Shown one piece after another: positions 23,301-37,941 of a stretch of DNA of 64,000 nucleotides (positions are counted from its first letter, which is position 1; each line of letters begins with the position of its first letter). The stretch is from Schistosoma mansoni (taxonomy: Eukaryota; Platyhelminthes; Trematoda; Strigeidida; Schistosomatidae): positions 36,013,299-36,077,298 of the forward strand of contig NC_031502.1 in the NCBI RefSeq assembly GCF_000237925.1. Reading direction: 5' to 3'. The notes under the pieces were generated by a model. That model saw only the letters and a program-made list of their open reading frames with translations, was not told the origin of the DNA and did not search any database. The position numbers and the translations under genes are program-made.

Positions 23301-26300
23301 GTTCCAGCAGCTTGAAGCGTTAAAGAACCCTCTCAGAGAATTCGAAAGGCCAAATCTTGGCATTTTACGGCTAGCGATTATCATTTTCACAAGAATCGAA
23401 AACCCTAAATAAAATTTTTATGCTGGAGAAACGGTCAAAGAGCACTAATACATCATACATTTCCGATATATTCCGTCTTTTTATTTCATTATAAAAAAAC
23501 AATTAAGTCATAATAGTAGAAAATTAACGGAACGAGTAGGTTATTGTAACTGAAAGTCATGTGAATACTACTTTTTATAGATAGATTTACACAACATAAA
23601 GTGGAATAACAAACAAGAAAATTTAGAAAGCTTAAATAAACCATAGACACTAACTGTGTTATATTATTTTGATATTACGTATGCAATTATACGAAAAGCA
23701 CCTCAATGGTGAAATTTTTACTACTGATACCAACATACAATATTTTCTATAACAATGTTAGTTATGTTATTTGACAGGAAATCATTTGCTAATATTTAAG
23801 GAGCACAATAATTTTATAGATATCGGTAGAATAACCATCCAATTTCAATTCTGATGAAACTTTTTTGTACTAATATTTTCATAAAGAAGGACTAGTTACC
23901 TGTCTTAATACTGGGAATAAAGTGATAAATCCAGAAAGCTCATGATATGACTGAAATTTAGTAACCACCGTGTTTAGACAGAATGAGGTACTTCATCTTA
24001 CAGATTATTGTTGAAAAACTCAAGGAAACATGAAGTGCTAGTAATCAACATCTCAGAGCATACATTTTATGTCAAACTTTTCAAATTTCTAACCTTGATT
24101 CACAGATAAGAACAGAACACCTACCTTTATTTTCTTGAAAAGACTCTTTACATTTTATTTCATTGGATTTGTGAAATTTCTGAATATTTTTCAGAGCTTC
24201 TTTGGCAACTCGACTTGCTTCGTCACGCGTATCTTGATCTACCATTGACCGCTTCTCCTTAAAGGAAGAAACTGTAGAGTAGTCTTGTTTATTAATGGAT
24301 AAGTAATTGCTACTTGAACAAGAACTGACTAAGACACTTTGAATAAAGTTATCATCTTCAGTATTACTGCTTGTCGCTTTGACCGGTTCAGCAAGTTGAT
24401 TTCGAGATAAAGAGATATCCATGCCTTCACCAACATCATACCTACATTGTTTTGCCACTAGCTTGATTCTTTTTCCATCCACGCGTGTTCCTTTGATATC
24501 AGATTTACGTTTACGACTTAAATTATGTTTGTTTGAAGTTATTTCATTAGACTGCTTAGTGACTGACTCGACTGGATTATCCTTGTTTGAACATTCCTCC
24601 GCTATACGACGGCTTATTTCTTTAGCAAGTTGACGAAGTTGTTCTGTACGCTTACTTTTTTTATCAGAATTTAACGGAGTGTTTGTAAAATTGTCATCCA
24701 CAGAAGCCTCTGTTTCTTTTTCTTTTTTGCCTTCATCCTCCTCCTTCTCATCATCATCTTCAACATCACTACCACTACTAATATCTGTATTCATGTGTGA
24801 TGATTTGCTTTGCAATGGATTATCTTTCTGTTTTTTAGCAAGTATATCAAATCGGTTCTCAGTTAATGAATTAGTCAGTGTATGACCCATACCTTCAGAT
24901 TTTAAGTACAAAGCTGTTTCTGGGATTTGTATATCTGATTCATCTTCAAAAGTTAGTAATTCTTGAAGATCATTTGTTTTAAAAAATCGCTGCTGACGTG
25001 GATTTTTGAGAATTCGATTAGTAAGAAATTGTTTGAATATTTGTCTATTTAATAAAAATTAAATCAAAAAAATTAACGGAAAAAACCAACAAAATTACAA
25101 ATAATTTGTAAATTTCTTACTTAGTTATTCAAAACATAACACAACAAACTATTGATAAAATACCCAAATGGACTTAGAGTACGAGTTAAGGATACATAAA
25201 TGACAGACTGTGATGAACAATCCTCTTAATGTAGTAAAAACGTAGTCATTTTTGTGAAAAACTGTGATACAAAGAATATCGATTACCATGACAATGAATA
25301 TTTACCAATAAATACAAAACCTAAGACGTATATAAGAGTGTAGACAGAACCTAATGCTCGAAAATCTCAACAATTTCATGTTCTCACACTATACACAACA
25401 GAATAAGAAACGATCAATGACAATTATAAGATAATAAACTGTGAGGAAAGGAAAGTAGAAAGAAGTTCGCCTATATGATCCAGACCAATAATCAGCCATT
25501 TCATAAACTAATGTAGTAGACTTTTCAAGATTACTCATTTAAATTATATAATACGTAGCCATTACAATAAATTAAGGGACTGTGTTAGACAAATGAAAAC
25601 TATGATACGACAAGCAGAAATGGATGGTGGCTAGCAGTGGAATCCAAGACGCATGTTTCATTCGATTCAGGACTCGTCAGATGGATGTACCTGATAGTGG
25701 CTATCAGGACTAAGTAGCTAAGTGGATAACACGATGGCGTTTGGGGCGAAAGGTACAGGTTTCGAGTCCTGGAGTGAGGATGATTTCACTAAGCTGTCTT
25801 CATAGAAAGTAAAGAGATGAACTTGGCTTTTCTGTATATCATGAACAGGTTATGCTAATATCCATCTCTACTTATAATGCTTATACCAACACAAAAAGTG
25901 AATTATGATACAAGTTTGTAGTAAACATGTAATTTTCTCACATACTTTTAGAAATCTCTGCCAACAGAAAATTTTACTGGATATTAAGAACACAACAAAG
26001 GGTATACTGTAAAGCATAGTTTTTTTCAATATAATAAGTAGTCGATTTTAACTTTTAATAATCGTAAAATTGCAAAGCTATCGAAATACTTACATGGATC
26101 TTAAAGATTTTCTGAAAATGTTTAAAACTAATAACTATTAAGCTCTAAATACGTAGTTTTGTCTACTAACCTAAAAGTAATATACACCTCTGCTATACAA
26201 GTGCTGGGAATAGCCATAAGGTCGTAGATGGACGTGGTCGACAAGAAAACTTGGACCCAGATTTCATGCTGTTTGGTACTCGTCAGCAAGGTGCTCCCTG

Positions 26301-29300
26301 GAATATTCAATCTCCTGCCACCCAGCTTCACAGTAACAGATGTTACCACTGAGCTATGTATTTACACTTGATACACTTGTGTGGTGACCAGTGTTACACA
26401 TGTCAGATCCTTTTTAATGTTTATTCTATCTTAAAGTTGCAATCTGGCCACTAGTCTATGCGGCACAATATCTCGTGCACTAAGTGGTTGGAGGTAGTAT
26501 CGAAGGAACCGAAGCTACAACCACTTGACTATCCAATCCAAGTAGAATTAAAAACGATGATTCAACATTAAACCTACGACAAAAAACTCAAAATATTATT
26601 TTATATACTTAATCAAAACAGTGTGATAAGACTTACCTATGATATATTTTTTCTTCAATAGTACCGCTTGTCAATAAACGATAAATAACAACATCTCTTG
26701 ATTGTCCGATACGCCATGCTCTTTCACGAGCTTGTAGATCAGTAGTAGGATTCCAATCTGGGTCATAGATAAGTACTCGATTAGCTGAAGTTAAATTTAC
26801 ACCTAAACCACCAACACGTGTAGTTAATAAAAATAGAAATATATCTAAATGATCTGATGTCCTGTCTATTTTCTCACTATCCGATGTTGAACGATAATTG
26901 AAACGTCGAATAAGTTCATGACGTTGGCTAACAGGAGTTGTTCCATCCATTCTAAGATAAGAAAACTTCATCAACTGTACTAAACGTTCAAGTAACGTAA
27001 GCATCTAATAAAAATACAAGGTATAGGAGGGAAAATGTGCTTTACATGACTAATAAGAAAAGATACTGAAAAATGAAACTTATGAACAAAAACAGAAACA
27101 AACAAATCATCATTTATATACGAAACAGAAAAACAATAAAACAGACGTATTATATTGGGTAAGTGTGAATTGAATCTACATTGCCAGTTTTTCCGCGAAA
27201 TACACTAAATGTCAGAAAATTATACAAAGAATTCATTCGGACTTTTGTAAACAAGTATTATTGGATTTACAAACAATGGCTAACTATAATGAAGAAATTT
27301 AGATGATTTTCAAGGTTTAGAATAGGAGAAAAGGTTGAATAAATTTAACTCACAGTTTTTACTATGCTTATTGAAAACAGATTCAGCAATACAAAGAGTA
27401 CAGACCAACTGTTTAGTAAAATCGATTGAGATAATAACATCGATTTAAAAAATGTCGGTCTATTTCAATCATGAATTCACTGTTACATTTTCGTAGTAAA
27501 CCTTCAGATCATATCTACCAATATAGGTTGAAAAAATCGAGAAAGATTCACTTGAAGCGTTAAGATTCCCTGTTAGAAACTAAGAGTCACTTGGTCTGGT
27601 TGATTGAATTTTCAAACCAAATAGAGACTGTTGATGTTATTGTTTAATATTAAGGGTGATTGAACAGAGATTTCGTAGGAACTTAAATGAACATATAGTA
27701 TTCAATAATCATCAATTAAACGCATTACTTATGTTTTTACCAAAAAATTGTGCTGATATTTAGTAAATATTTTCAATTTACTGGTTGTCAAATACAAAAA
27801 CTGACAGATAAACTAAATGTAATGTGATTCAAAGGCGATTATTTTCTATATCTGCCAAGAATTCATTCAAATTCAAGTAAATTGAACAGAAAAATCTAAT
27901 ATACAAAAAAAACAGACTATTCTCATATTCATTAGATGATAAGTGATACTTCAGTAAAAACAATATGGATAAGTTTGATCCCAAATGACGTGCTATTAAT
28001 TGCAAATTTATTGATTATTTTAGGCAGAGATTGATGGTGGTTAGTAATAAAATGCAGAATGCGCGTTTCGTCCTATTTGGGACCCGTCAGCTGGATGATT
28101 ATTGTTTAATATAGACGAATATCATATTAAGTGTATGCTGTAATCAAGTTTATTTTTCAAAAAATATCAACTTACACGACGACTTTGTGAAAACAGCAGA
28201 ACTTTATGTCCTTGATCATACCAGTTTTTAAGAAGTGAAGCAACAACTAACATTTTACTAGATCTACGTGGGCAACCAAATCGTGACCATGAATAAGATA
28301 AGCATACATTTTCAATACCTTGTTTATCAGATTCAAACTCTTCATTTAGAAAACAACTATCTCTTGGACCACCTGTAGCTAGATCTGGATGATTGCATAA
28401 ATTTCTTAATAGTATTAAAGAAGGAAAAATCTAAAAATGAAAAAATAAAAAACAGATGTATAATATAGATTAAATATGAGAAAGATTGGTTTAGAGAAAA
28501 GTTTTCTTTCTGGCAAATTCATTTTCAAAAGCCGCGTCGACAACTTCACTTGTCTTGGAAGTCTGATCAGCCCTAATGGGTTGGTGTCTGACGAAATCTC
28601 AGCACGGATTCAAAAGGCTCGGTTGGCTTTTACCAACTTACGTCACCTATGGCGAAGACGAGATATCCGTCTATCAATTAAAGGACGAGTATACTGTGCA
28701 GCAGTTCGCTCTCTTCTACTTTACGGCTGTGAAACATGGCCATTAAGAGTAGAAGATACTCGCAAGTTACTAGTATTTGACCACAGATGCCTTAGAAATA
28801 TTGCTCGCATCTGCTGGGATCACCAGGTAAGTAGTAGTGAGGTTAGACACAGGGTACTAGGGAATGATGGTAAATCAGTTGATGAGGTGATGGATCTTCA
28901 TCAACTGAGATGGTTAGGCCACGTGTTACGTATGCCTGAACACCGACTACCACGACGCGCTATGCTGACTAGTGTTGGGGATGGTTGGAAGAAAGTTAGG
29001 GACGGGCAAACCAAAACGTGGCATCAGAGCTTGAAGTCACTAACTTCTAGTCTGAGCCATGTTAGCAGATGCAGACTACTTGGTTGTGGTCCACGTGACT
29101 ATCGTAACTAATGGTTGGAGACTCTAGGTGACATGGCTCAGAATCGATCACAATGGAGTAGGTGTATACACTCTTTATCTTCCCTTAAACCTTAAGATTA
29201 AAATTGCTCCATATCTGTCTTCCTTCCTGTACTATATCCTTATATACAACCTTTCTTTTATATATTAACACCACTAAATTAACTACTCTAATGAATTCGG

Positions 29301-29521
29301 TGTTCATCCTGTGTGCTAACGAGGTATGGCAACTGGGACCGATGCATAAATGTGCCTGTTCCTATGTTGTAGCTGACTGACTGACTGACAATCGCAAATA
29401 TATACACTTATTTTCAAAATGATAATTACAATAATAGTGATAATGAAATTCTGCTAAACGTGGTAATAGTGAGGTAGAATAAATAAGAGCATAAAAATGT
29501 TATTTTAACTAAGGAAACTAG

Positions 29522-29552
<31 letters not shown>

Positions 29553-32500
29553 TTTAAAGATAGCATGCTGTTTTTTGGAGAGCAGCATATAAGTACTGAT
29601 AACCTGCTTTTGAATAATGCATAAACAGCTACAATACAGTAAATGTCCAAGTTTCTAAACACTTAAAAAATCGGCACCAGAAAAAAACCGAGCCAACAAC
29701 AAAAAACATAGTATACGTAAAAAAAAAGGATATAAAACAACACAACGAGATTAATAAATCCATATTTTGTTAATGATTTTGAAAAATGTGATGATTACAG
29801 ATAGCAACACTAAGGTTAGTAGCTTACATTGCCTTTTCCATTTAGTAAATCTTTACATACTTGAGACTCCAAGTATTCTCGGTAGAGTTTTTGTTGATAA
29901 TCAGTTAGTCGGCAAAATAAAACCTGAAGAGGAAAAAAAAGATTGATTGATTGAGTGAAAAAAAGGTTGTGGGAAATTTTAAAAGTGATTTAAGTATGTG
30001 GTTAACAGTGGATTTCAGGACGTACATATGGTAACAGAGGCTACACAATTAGAATCCTGTATATTTACAACAATACCATACAATTATTTTCATTATAACC
30101 TATCATCAGTTAAATAACTTTCGGTAGTTTAGTCGGATCAAAACAACTGTTGATGAAGAATCTTTTAACAAGTATTAATTGATCATATAAGATAACCAGT
30201 CTTTAAATCTTTGGTGATAATTATACAAAAAGCATACATATATCTCTGGATTCTGATAAGTACTAATGTTTATAACCGGAATTATACATCAGGTATGTAG
30301 TATGCAACAATAAAATAAATCAGCAACTTGTTACAGTTTCATGCACCAGAATGTAAGCTACAACAATTGATTTAGAGCTAATTGTACTGACCGTTTGTTT
30401 GAATCTTGTTAAGCGGAACAGATTTGATACTAACTAGTAGGTTACTGGTTGAAATGGGAGTGATTAGGCCTACTAACCATAACTCGTCTTCAAGTAAATA
30501 ACTGAACTCGTTTCAAGACGATGAACACATGCCAAAAATAGATTGATCTATTTCAGTCCAGAACATCAGTGGGACAGTCTAAAATTAAAATTCACTCCAT
30601 TGCATAAGCTAGGGGCTATCTTGACTCAGTAGCTAAGTGGATAACACGAAGGCGTTTGAAGCTAAAGGTACTGGGTTGGAGTGCTGCAGTGGCCATCAAC
30701 TCTGAGATGCAGGTATATAAATGTGACTAGTCCTAAATAGAATGAAACGAGCGTCCTGGGTTACATTGCTAGCCATTACTGATCTCTGTTTATTCTAAAT
30801 TCTTTCTCTATAAAATCTATACATTTAAGAAGTGGAAAGTTCCGTGACGATAATTTTCGTATCATGACTAGATCCCGGGAATGAACAAAATTCAGTTTAT
30901 TAAATGTGAACTTGTACGTATCGGTGTAACAAATGCAAACAGTGGGAAAAAAGTGACTAGTCAATACTCAATACGGCAATATTTAAGACTTACTTGTTCT
31001 GATTTAGCTGGCAGTTGAATTTGTACATCAGCTTTAAGTCTTCGAATGAGATAGGGTTTTAAAAGATTTCGCAAAGTACATGCACATTGATAAGCTGTTT
31101 CAACCTTTACAGATTAAACAAGAAATAACACCAAAAGAAAGTGTTGAAAAGAATATTGTGTACATTGATGAAAAAGTCTAATGAGACGTGCGGTTACCTC
31201 AGGCCTATAAAGGAAAACTAAGTATATTGTAAAACAGATTACTAAGCATTTATTTTGAATAAAACAAATGAAATTCAGTAACTGCTGAAATTTTATATCA
31301 AATAATTCAGTTATGAATAACAATAAAGCCAATTAATATAGGATAATTACCTGAAGTGGTGAAGCGGCAGCATAACCTCCTTGAGTAATTGGTATAGAAA
31401 ATTGTTGCATAAATTCAGGCAAAGGTCCTAATCTTCCAGGACACACAAAATCAAAAAGTGACCATAATTCGCGTAGATTATTTTGAATTGGACTACCGGA
31501 AAGAATCAAACGATGAGGAGTGGAAAACTATAAAAATTCATGAGTATTAGTATTAGTTTTTTTTCTGGAAGATGTAAGAACAATGTACTTACATGTTTAA
31601 CAGCTAATGTAGCCTCAGCTTCTGGATTCTTTATTTTATGCCCTTCATCCAGTATAACATAGGACCAATTTCGGGATGTTAGCATATCACGATAAGTCAC
31701 TAAAGTTGAATACGTAGTTAAAAGAACACTTCCTGGATTATTAGTTATCATTTGCATAAGTTTATTCTAAAATGAAAATATAAACGAGAACATAAATCCA
31801 GATTGATAAACATAGCTTTAAACTAGTCATTTGAATATGACAAATCATTCAAACAAAAACAAAATTTCATGCAATCCGTCATGAGTCACAAATTTGTTGT
31901 ATGAAGATTGGTAATACAATCGGAATGTTGCAAGATTTGAACCTGCAATCAAATGACCAAAAGTTAAGTGTTTTACCCATTAGGCTACCGTTGTACAACT
32001 TGATTGTTAAGAAAGCGCAAGAGATATTCACTCGAATTTTTTGTTTATTTTTTTGTGACATTACGTACAATAATCATCTACAATGCCATGTTAACCGATG
32101 TGCTTTGAAAACTATTGTGTTTAGCTATTTTTACCACTTCTGTTTCAGAGAATTCAATGCCACTCAAAATATCTATCCAAATATTTTGAAATCACGTTGA
32201 ACCGTTCATAATATCTTTGTATTGTTAAAGTGTTGGTTATTCATATTTAAGTATAAACACCCTACAAAGTCTACTTTGCTTTTCCACAACTGTGGTTTTA
32301 ATAAACATATTTCTGGACAATTCCTCGTTTATTTCACTTTCTCTTTCAATACTTTGTGTCTATGTATGGATCCTTTTGACAAACTATATATTCTTTTGAG
32401 CTGTAAATATTAATGTTCAATACTTGACAATAATACTTTCCATATATAGTTTTTGTATTCTTCCTTTGTGTAATGCATTTATTAAGCATTAATGACTCGA

Positions 32501-35500
32501 TTGTATAACAGAATAAATCAGTATCAACTGCTTAAAAATAACTTTCCTTCAATATTTACGGTTTGAGCACTTTAAACTTTAAGCTAATAAAAGGGTGCAG
32601 AGTAAAATATATAAAAGTGTATAAGGCAGTATATAAATTGATTAGATACTTTTTATTTCGAGGTATTACCACATACAGATTATATTAAGTTACAGTGATT
32701 CCACTTACTGGTTTTCCATAACCGGATCCAGTCGAATGCAATATGGCCACACGAATAGGAGGCCACCATGAATGGAATTCTGACATCCATTGATTTAATA
32801 CTGTAGCTGGACAAACAATTAAAGTCGGACCTAATCCTAAAAATCTTTATATTATGGTAAAAGATGAAAAAAGTAACCCGATTAAAATACCCTATAAAAA
32901 ATATCTAACTTATAATTATTGTACAATAAAGACTAATATATTTATTTTTCAACATTCTTATTTATTAATTTTGGATTATTAAATCACAATCATATAATAT
33001 GTTCCGCTAACTAACCATATACTTATGTGGATAATGATGTCGAGACAATATATCTTCATTTTCAATGAACACGATGAAACCAATTATTTTTGTCTATCAG
33101 ACGGTGGCTAATATTAACTGCTTACTACTGTTTCGTTTTTGAACTATCAGAAAACGTTTTGTTTGTGAATTAGATTGACAGTACAAATGAGACGTACTAC
33201 TCATCTTGCCACCTATAGAAAAGACATTATATGTGAAAATTATATTTGAAATAATCTCAGTGATTGAAATCCAATTAATTCCTAAGTTCCGCCTAACAAA
33301 CTTGTCTGGACTTCTTTAGTGTAATAATCAAAATCTTTGATAATTTCGATTATTACACTAAAGAAGTCCAGATAAGTTTGTTAGACGTAACTTAGGAATT
33401 AATTGGATTTCAATCACTGAGATTATTTCAAATATAATTTTCACATATAATGTCTTTTCTGTAAGTGGTACGCAATTTCTATCAAACTATTCTTTCTAAT
33501 ATTGACGAATATTCGCACACACCATTTCACAAGTTTGTAATTAAGCATGGAGTATAATGGTCATGGATTTCATGGTTAGAAAAAGTCCATACTATGCTTG
33601 AGTCGTACTGTTAACATGTAAAGTTATTCGTTTGTGTACTGGTTGTTTGAATCTTCTCACTGATTGCAACTGATCAGTCTACTTTTGGCTTATGTGCATC
33701 CCGTACATATTGCCTCGATATTGCCAGTACATCGAAATAGGATAAAACGCGTATCCTGGATTTCACAGCTAGCCATTATACATCTCTGCTTATGTACAGT
33801 ATTTTTTGCTCAATACACATATTATGTAGTGAACAAGAACACGAGTGCGGACAATCGAATGTATTTAGGCACACAATTACAGAATGTCTCAGTAAAATAT
33901 AGTAAATAGTTAATTTGCAAACTATCAATTAATTGTCTCAATCTTGACCGTTCCTTCTGCAAATATCAGTCCATCGTCTCCGATTATTATTGTTCATTCA
34001 TTTTCATACCTATTGCGTTTCGTTTCGTTCTTTCCTTATCGATCTTCCACTGAAATACATTCAATGCCCGATAATCACCATATACTACTTATGTGGATGT
34101 AAGTAACACACACCACACAATCATCGAATAGATTAGTGAAAAAAGAAAGAATACACCGAAAATCGATTACTAGGAATTCACTTACTCTTGCTGACATTCA
34201 GAAGTTAGATTACGAGTAGATAGATATAAACGATACGATCTATCTTCTATGTTCGAATAATGCAATCCAGCTAATAAGGCAATAATCTTGAAAATAATGA
34301 AAATTAGTCAAAATTAATCTAGCCAAAGTTTACCCTTAATAAAATATCAACTTCGTTATAAATTAAGTAGATATCAATGTCATACTGCTCTACTAATATT
34401 ACCATTTTGCACTTGAATTACATATTAACCCATGATGAATTTTATGTTAAAGGTAAAAAACAGATTACATAATAATGCATACCTTTAAACAGACAAAATG
34501 GATAGTATTCAATAAAATATTGTTAATAATTATTAATGAACGCATTTAAGATTTGAACATGGAATTGAATTCTGTCCATTGATTAAGAATGAATGATATG
34601 TCCATCTTTTTCCGAGATTGTTTCGCTAATAGTTAGGTTCATAATACCGGTTTCTTTAATAAGTCTGAATAGTTGTGTGCTGTTACCTATTGCCGCTGCC
34701 TTTTTCATCTCTCTTGCTTTCGCTACCCACCACTGTTCGCGATCGTTGCGTAGGCTTCTTATCAGCCTGCGCTTAAGCTGACTCCGCTCTTCGTTATGTT
34801 TAGAGCCAGAGGGGATGAGTTTTCGAGCATCAGTGCGGTAGATGCTGCTGAGATCCATTGTTTCTCCCTGACCTTATGGTTTACCTTACTAGCGGATATC
34901 ACTGCTGTTTCCACAGCTATTCGGATGTCATTTCACACTACTTCGGGGTGAGCACAACTTACATGGCTGCCTAACTGTTTTTCTAGTTGTTTCTGAAATA
35001 TATTCTTAGCTTGCCTGTCATTAAGTAGAACCCCAAGAGGTTTCCTTGTAGCGTCTTTCCTACGTCCAGTAAGATGCAGACAGATACGTGCTCGCACTAG
35101 AGCATGATCAGAATCTAAGCATGTGCTCCAGAATGAGCGACAGTCTTCCATCGAGCCCCTCCATCGGTGGCTGATAGCGATGTGATCTAATTGGGTCCAA
35201 CGTTGGGACGAATTCGGGGGTCGCCATGTCAAAAGATGTTTTTCCTTATGCTTAAAGTTAGTATTTGCAAGAAATGGGCGGTTATCTGAGCATAGATGCA
35301 ACAGACGGTCGCCATTATCTGTTCTTTGAGCCACGACACCATAAGGATCCACCCAGGTGTCTTTCCCTTTCGCTTAGTTTACCTACTTGAGCATTAAAGC
35401 CACCAGCCACTATTACTACATCAGAACGCCTAGCTTTTCTGAGAAGGTCAGAAAGTTTCCTGTAGAACTCATCTTTTATATCGTCTGAGCTGCAGTCAGT

Positions 35501-37906
35501 GGGAGAGTAGGCAGAGACGACGAAGAGGCAACGACGAGTTTCCCTATATTTCTGGGTCCTTACTGATCCGTTTAGTCGGACAGCGCATAGACGACTGTCT
35601 ACTGGGAACCAGTCTAAAAGAGCTAGTTCTGTCCTAGGACTTAATGCTATACCTACTCCAGCGAGGCCACGGGAAGCAGCATCATGGCTTCCAGATACAC
35701 GAAGTGTGTATCGAGATGGTTCTTTATTTTGATATGGTGAAGTCAAATGAATGATACTACTCGGATCTCGTATGCGCGTTTCGGAGACGCAGCACACATC
35801 GATGGTACGAGATTCTAAAGTCCTAGCTAAGGAAGCCTGATGTCCTATTTGGCACAATGTTCGGACATTAAAAGTTCCTACATGTAGTTTAGAGCGTGGT
35901 TTCAGGAGACCAGGAATAACGTTCCATGTACTCGAATCGTTTGCCCTAGCGGTGCGAGGCGGTAAAAGGACATGAGAAGGGTTAGTCGAGGAGATAAGAG
36001 AGTTATTAGGAGGTGTAGAGGGGATTTGAATGTGACCAACTTGGTCTCGTGTGCAGTTACGGGTATGAGGGCTAATATCACTTTCCGGTTGCCCACACCG
36101 TGGAAGATTATTTCTTGAGGGACATGAAAAGGAAATTGGACTAATGTTGGTCTTAACAACCTGGGAGTGTGACCGAAGTGCCCAAGGGACAACTGCTTGA
36201 GGCTGGTCACGCACGGCCTTTTTGTGCGGGATTTTTTGACGTGTTAGCTCCGTTCTTTAAAGTTCCTTACCGCCGGAGACGGAAATCCGTGGGATAAGGC
36301 GAGGTGTGTATTTTAGGGTCGACCTTTTCTAACTCCACCCCTCCTTGTGGGAAGGCAGCACCATGGTGATTCTGGTTGTCTGAAGGAAACACCTTACTGC
36401 AATCACAACTCTGTACAGTCAGCAGTAAGACTTCTCCTTCGGACCTTGGGTTTGCCGCTTTTAGTCTTACCGCTCTTCAACCGACCTGTCTGGCATGGTA
36501 GGACCTTGAGGAACGATCGTTCCAGCCAGTATAGCTCGATTGGTTCATAACGATAGGCGAGCCCGACCGCCACGTCAAGGTAGCAGCAACTACTACTTCC
36601 ATCACTATGGGATCGACTACTGCATCTCTGTGCTAATGTAGTATGGCAACTCGAACTGAGGTACATACGTACGAAGTTCTACTTTGTGACTGACTGACTG
36701 ACTGTCCAGTGATTAATATATACCTAAGGATTTGTGTTCTAGTAAAAACAAATTCTCAATAAATGAAACCATAGCGTACATTTTTATGTTTTAAATTCTT
36801 AATGTACGTAATCGAATATTAAATGTTGGGTAGCAGATTCAAATCTACTGAATTAAATTCAGCGACATTAATATAATGGTATCTAACTTATATATAATAA
36901 ATTTCGGTTATTATAAAATGAACCTGTACGTAAATAATACTTATAAAAACTGGAACTACCAAGAGATAAATAGACAAAACCACTAAAGCAGACAATGAGA
37001 AATAATCTGTACAATAAATTCAAAAGCTAACCTGTATGGTTTTTCCCAGACCCATTTCATCTCCGATAATACCGCCACATCCTTTTTGATGAAGATCCCA
37101 TAACCATTTGACACCTTTTCGTTGATAATCAAATAATCGAGACCAAATAGAACCCGGGACACAAAACCCACCATCTAGTTTCCCATCAGAAGGATTACTA
37201 GAATGTACCTAAAATGAATTCATCTTTTTCTCAAGAAATTCGAGAACAATAGTAAGACGTACATTATAGTAAGTCTCATTAAGGTTATGCATTACTTAAA
37301 ATGACGTCTAGTTCAACGAAAAAACAGAAATATTGGTATTTGTGGAAATAAACAACAAAAACGTTCAGTTCCAGACATATAGTTTTTTTACTTGACTTCT
37401 AACCACACTGTTTGCGTGGGAGACCTGGTTCCTTAAATCAAAGTATATGGGGCGATCTATGGCCCCGCGACCTAATAGTTAAAAGATCAATGTTGTAATC
37501 AACTATCTAACTCTTCATATACGTTACCAATGGTTCCAAGTATGCATCATCATTTGAAGGGAGGAATACACTCACATAAATAAGAACAGACGACAGTACT
37601 ACAAGTTCAAACAAATCTAATTAAATTGAAATAAGCTATACTAAACCGCATAGAAATATCTGAAAGCTAAAAAGTTAATAACTATAACAGATCCCAAACT
37701 GACTGTCATAACAAATTCATAATTCAAATACGAAATCGAAATGAATATAGACATGAAAATGTGTGGGACCACGTAAACTACTAAAATAGTAATGACAACA
37801 ACTTGCTAACGTACATAAACAGGGAATGGATACTTATTACATAAAATCACACAAACAAAAACATTTTAACACTGTCTCACAAAACCAATTACTCATAATC
37901 ACCACG

Positions 37907-37941
<35 letters not shown>

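Noticed and set aside
24421-24885. Two plus-strand frames opposite CSB exon 15
   Set aside because: They are serine- and leucine-rich mirror frames of the acidic and lysine-rich CSB linker on the other strand.
25711-25782. Possible tRNA gene
   Set aside because: It has A- and B-box-like elements but no consistent cloverleaf acceptor stem, and it matches the head of the hammerhead SINE at 30610.
34583-36704. An RTE element truncated at its 3' end
   Set aside because: The plus-strand 3' UTR at 36600-36701 and the shared 15-bp flanking repeat show one twin-primed insertion instead.
36983-37174. Minus-strand frame with start codon over CSB exon 6
   Set aside because: It is the wrong frame; the frame one base away gives GDEMGLGKT and joins both neighbouring exons.
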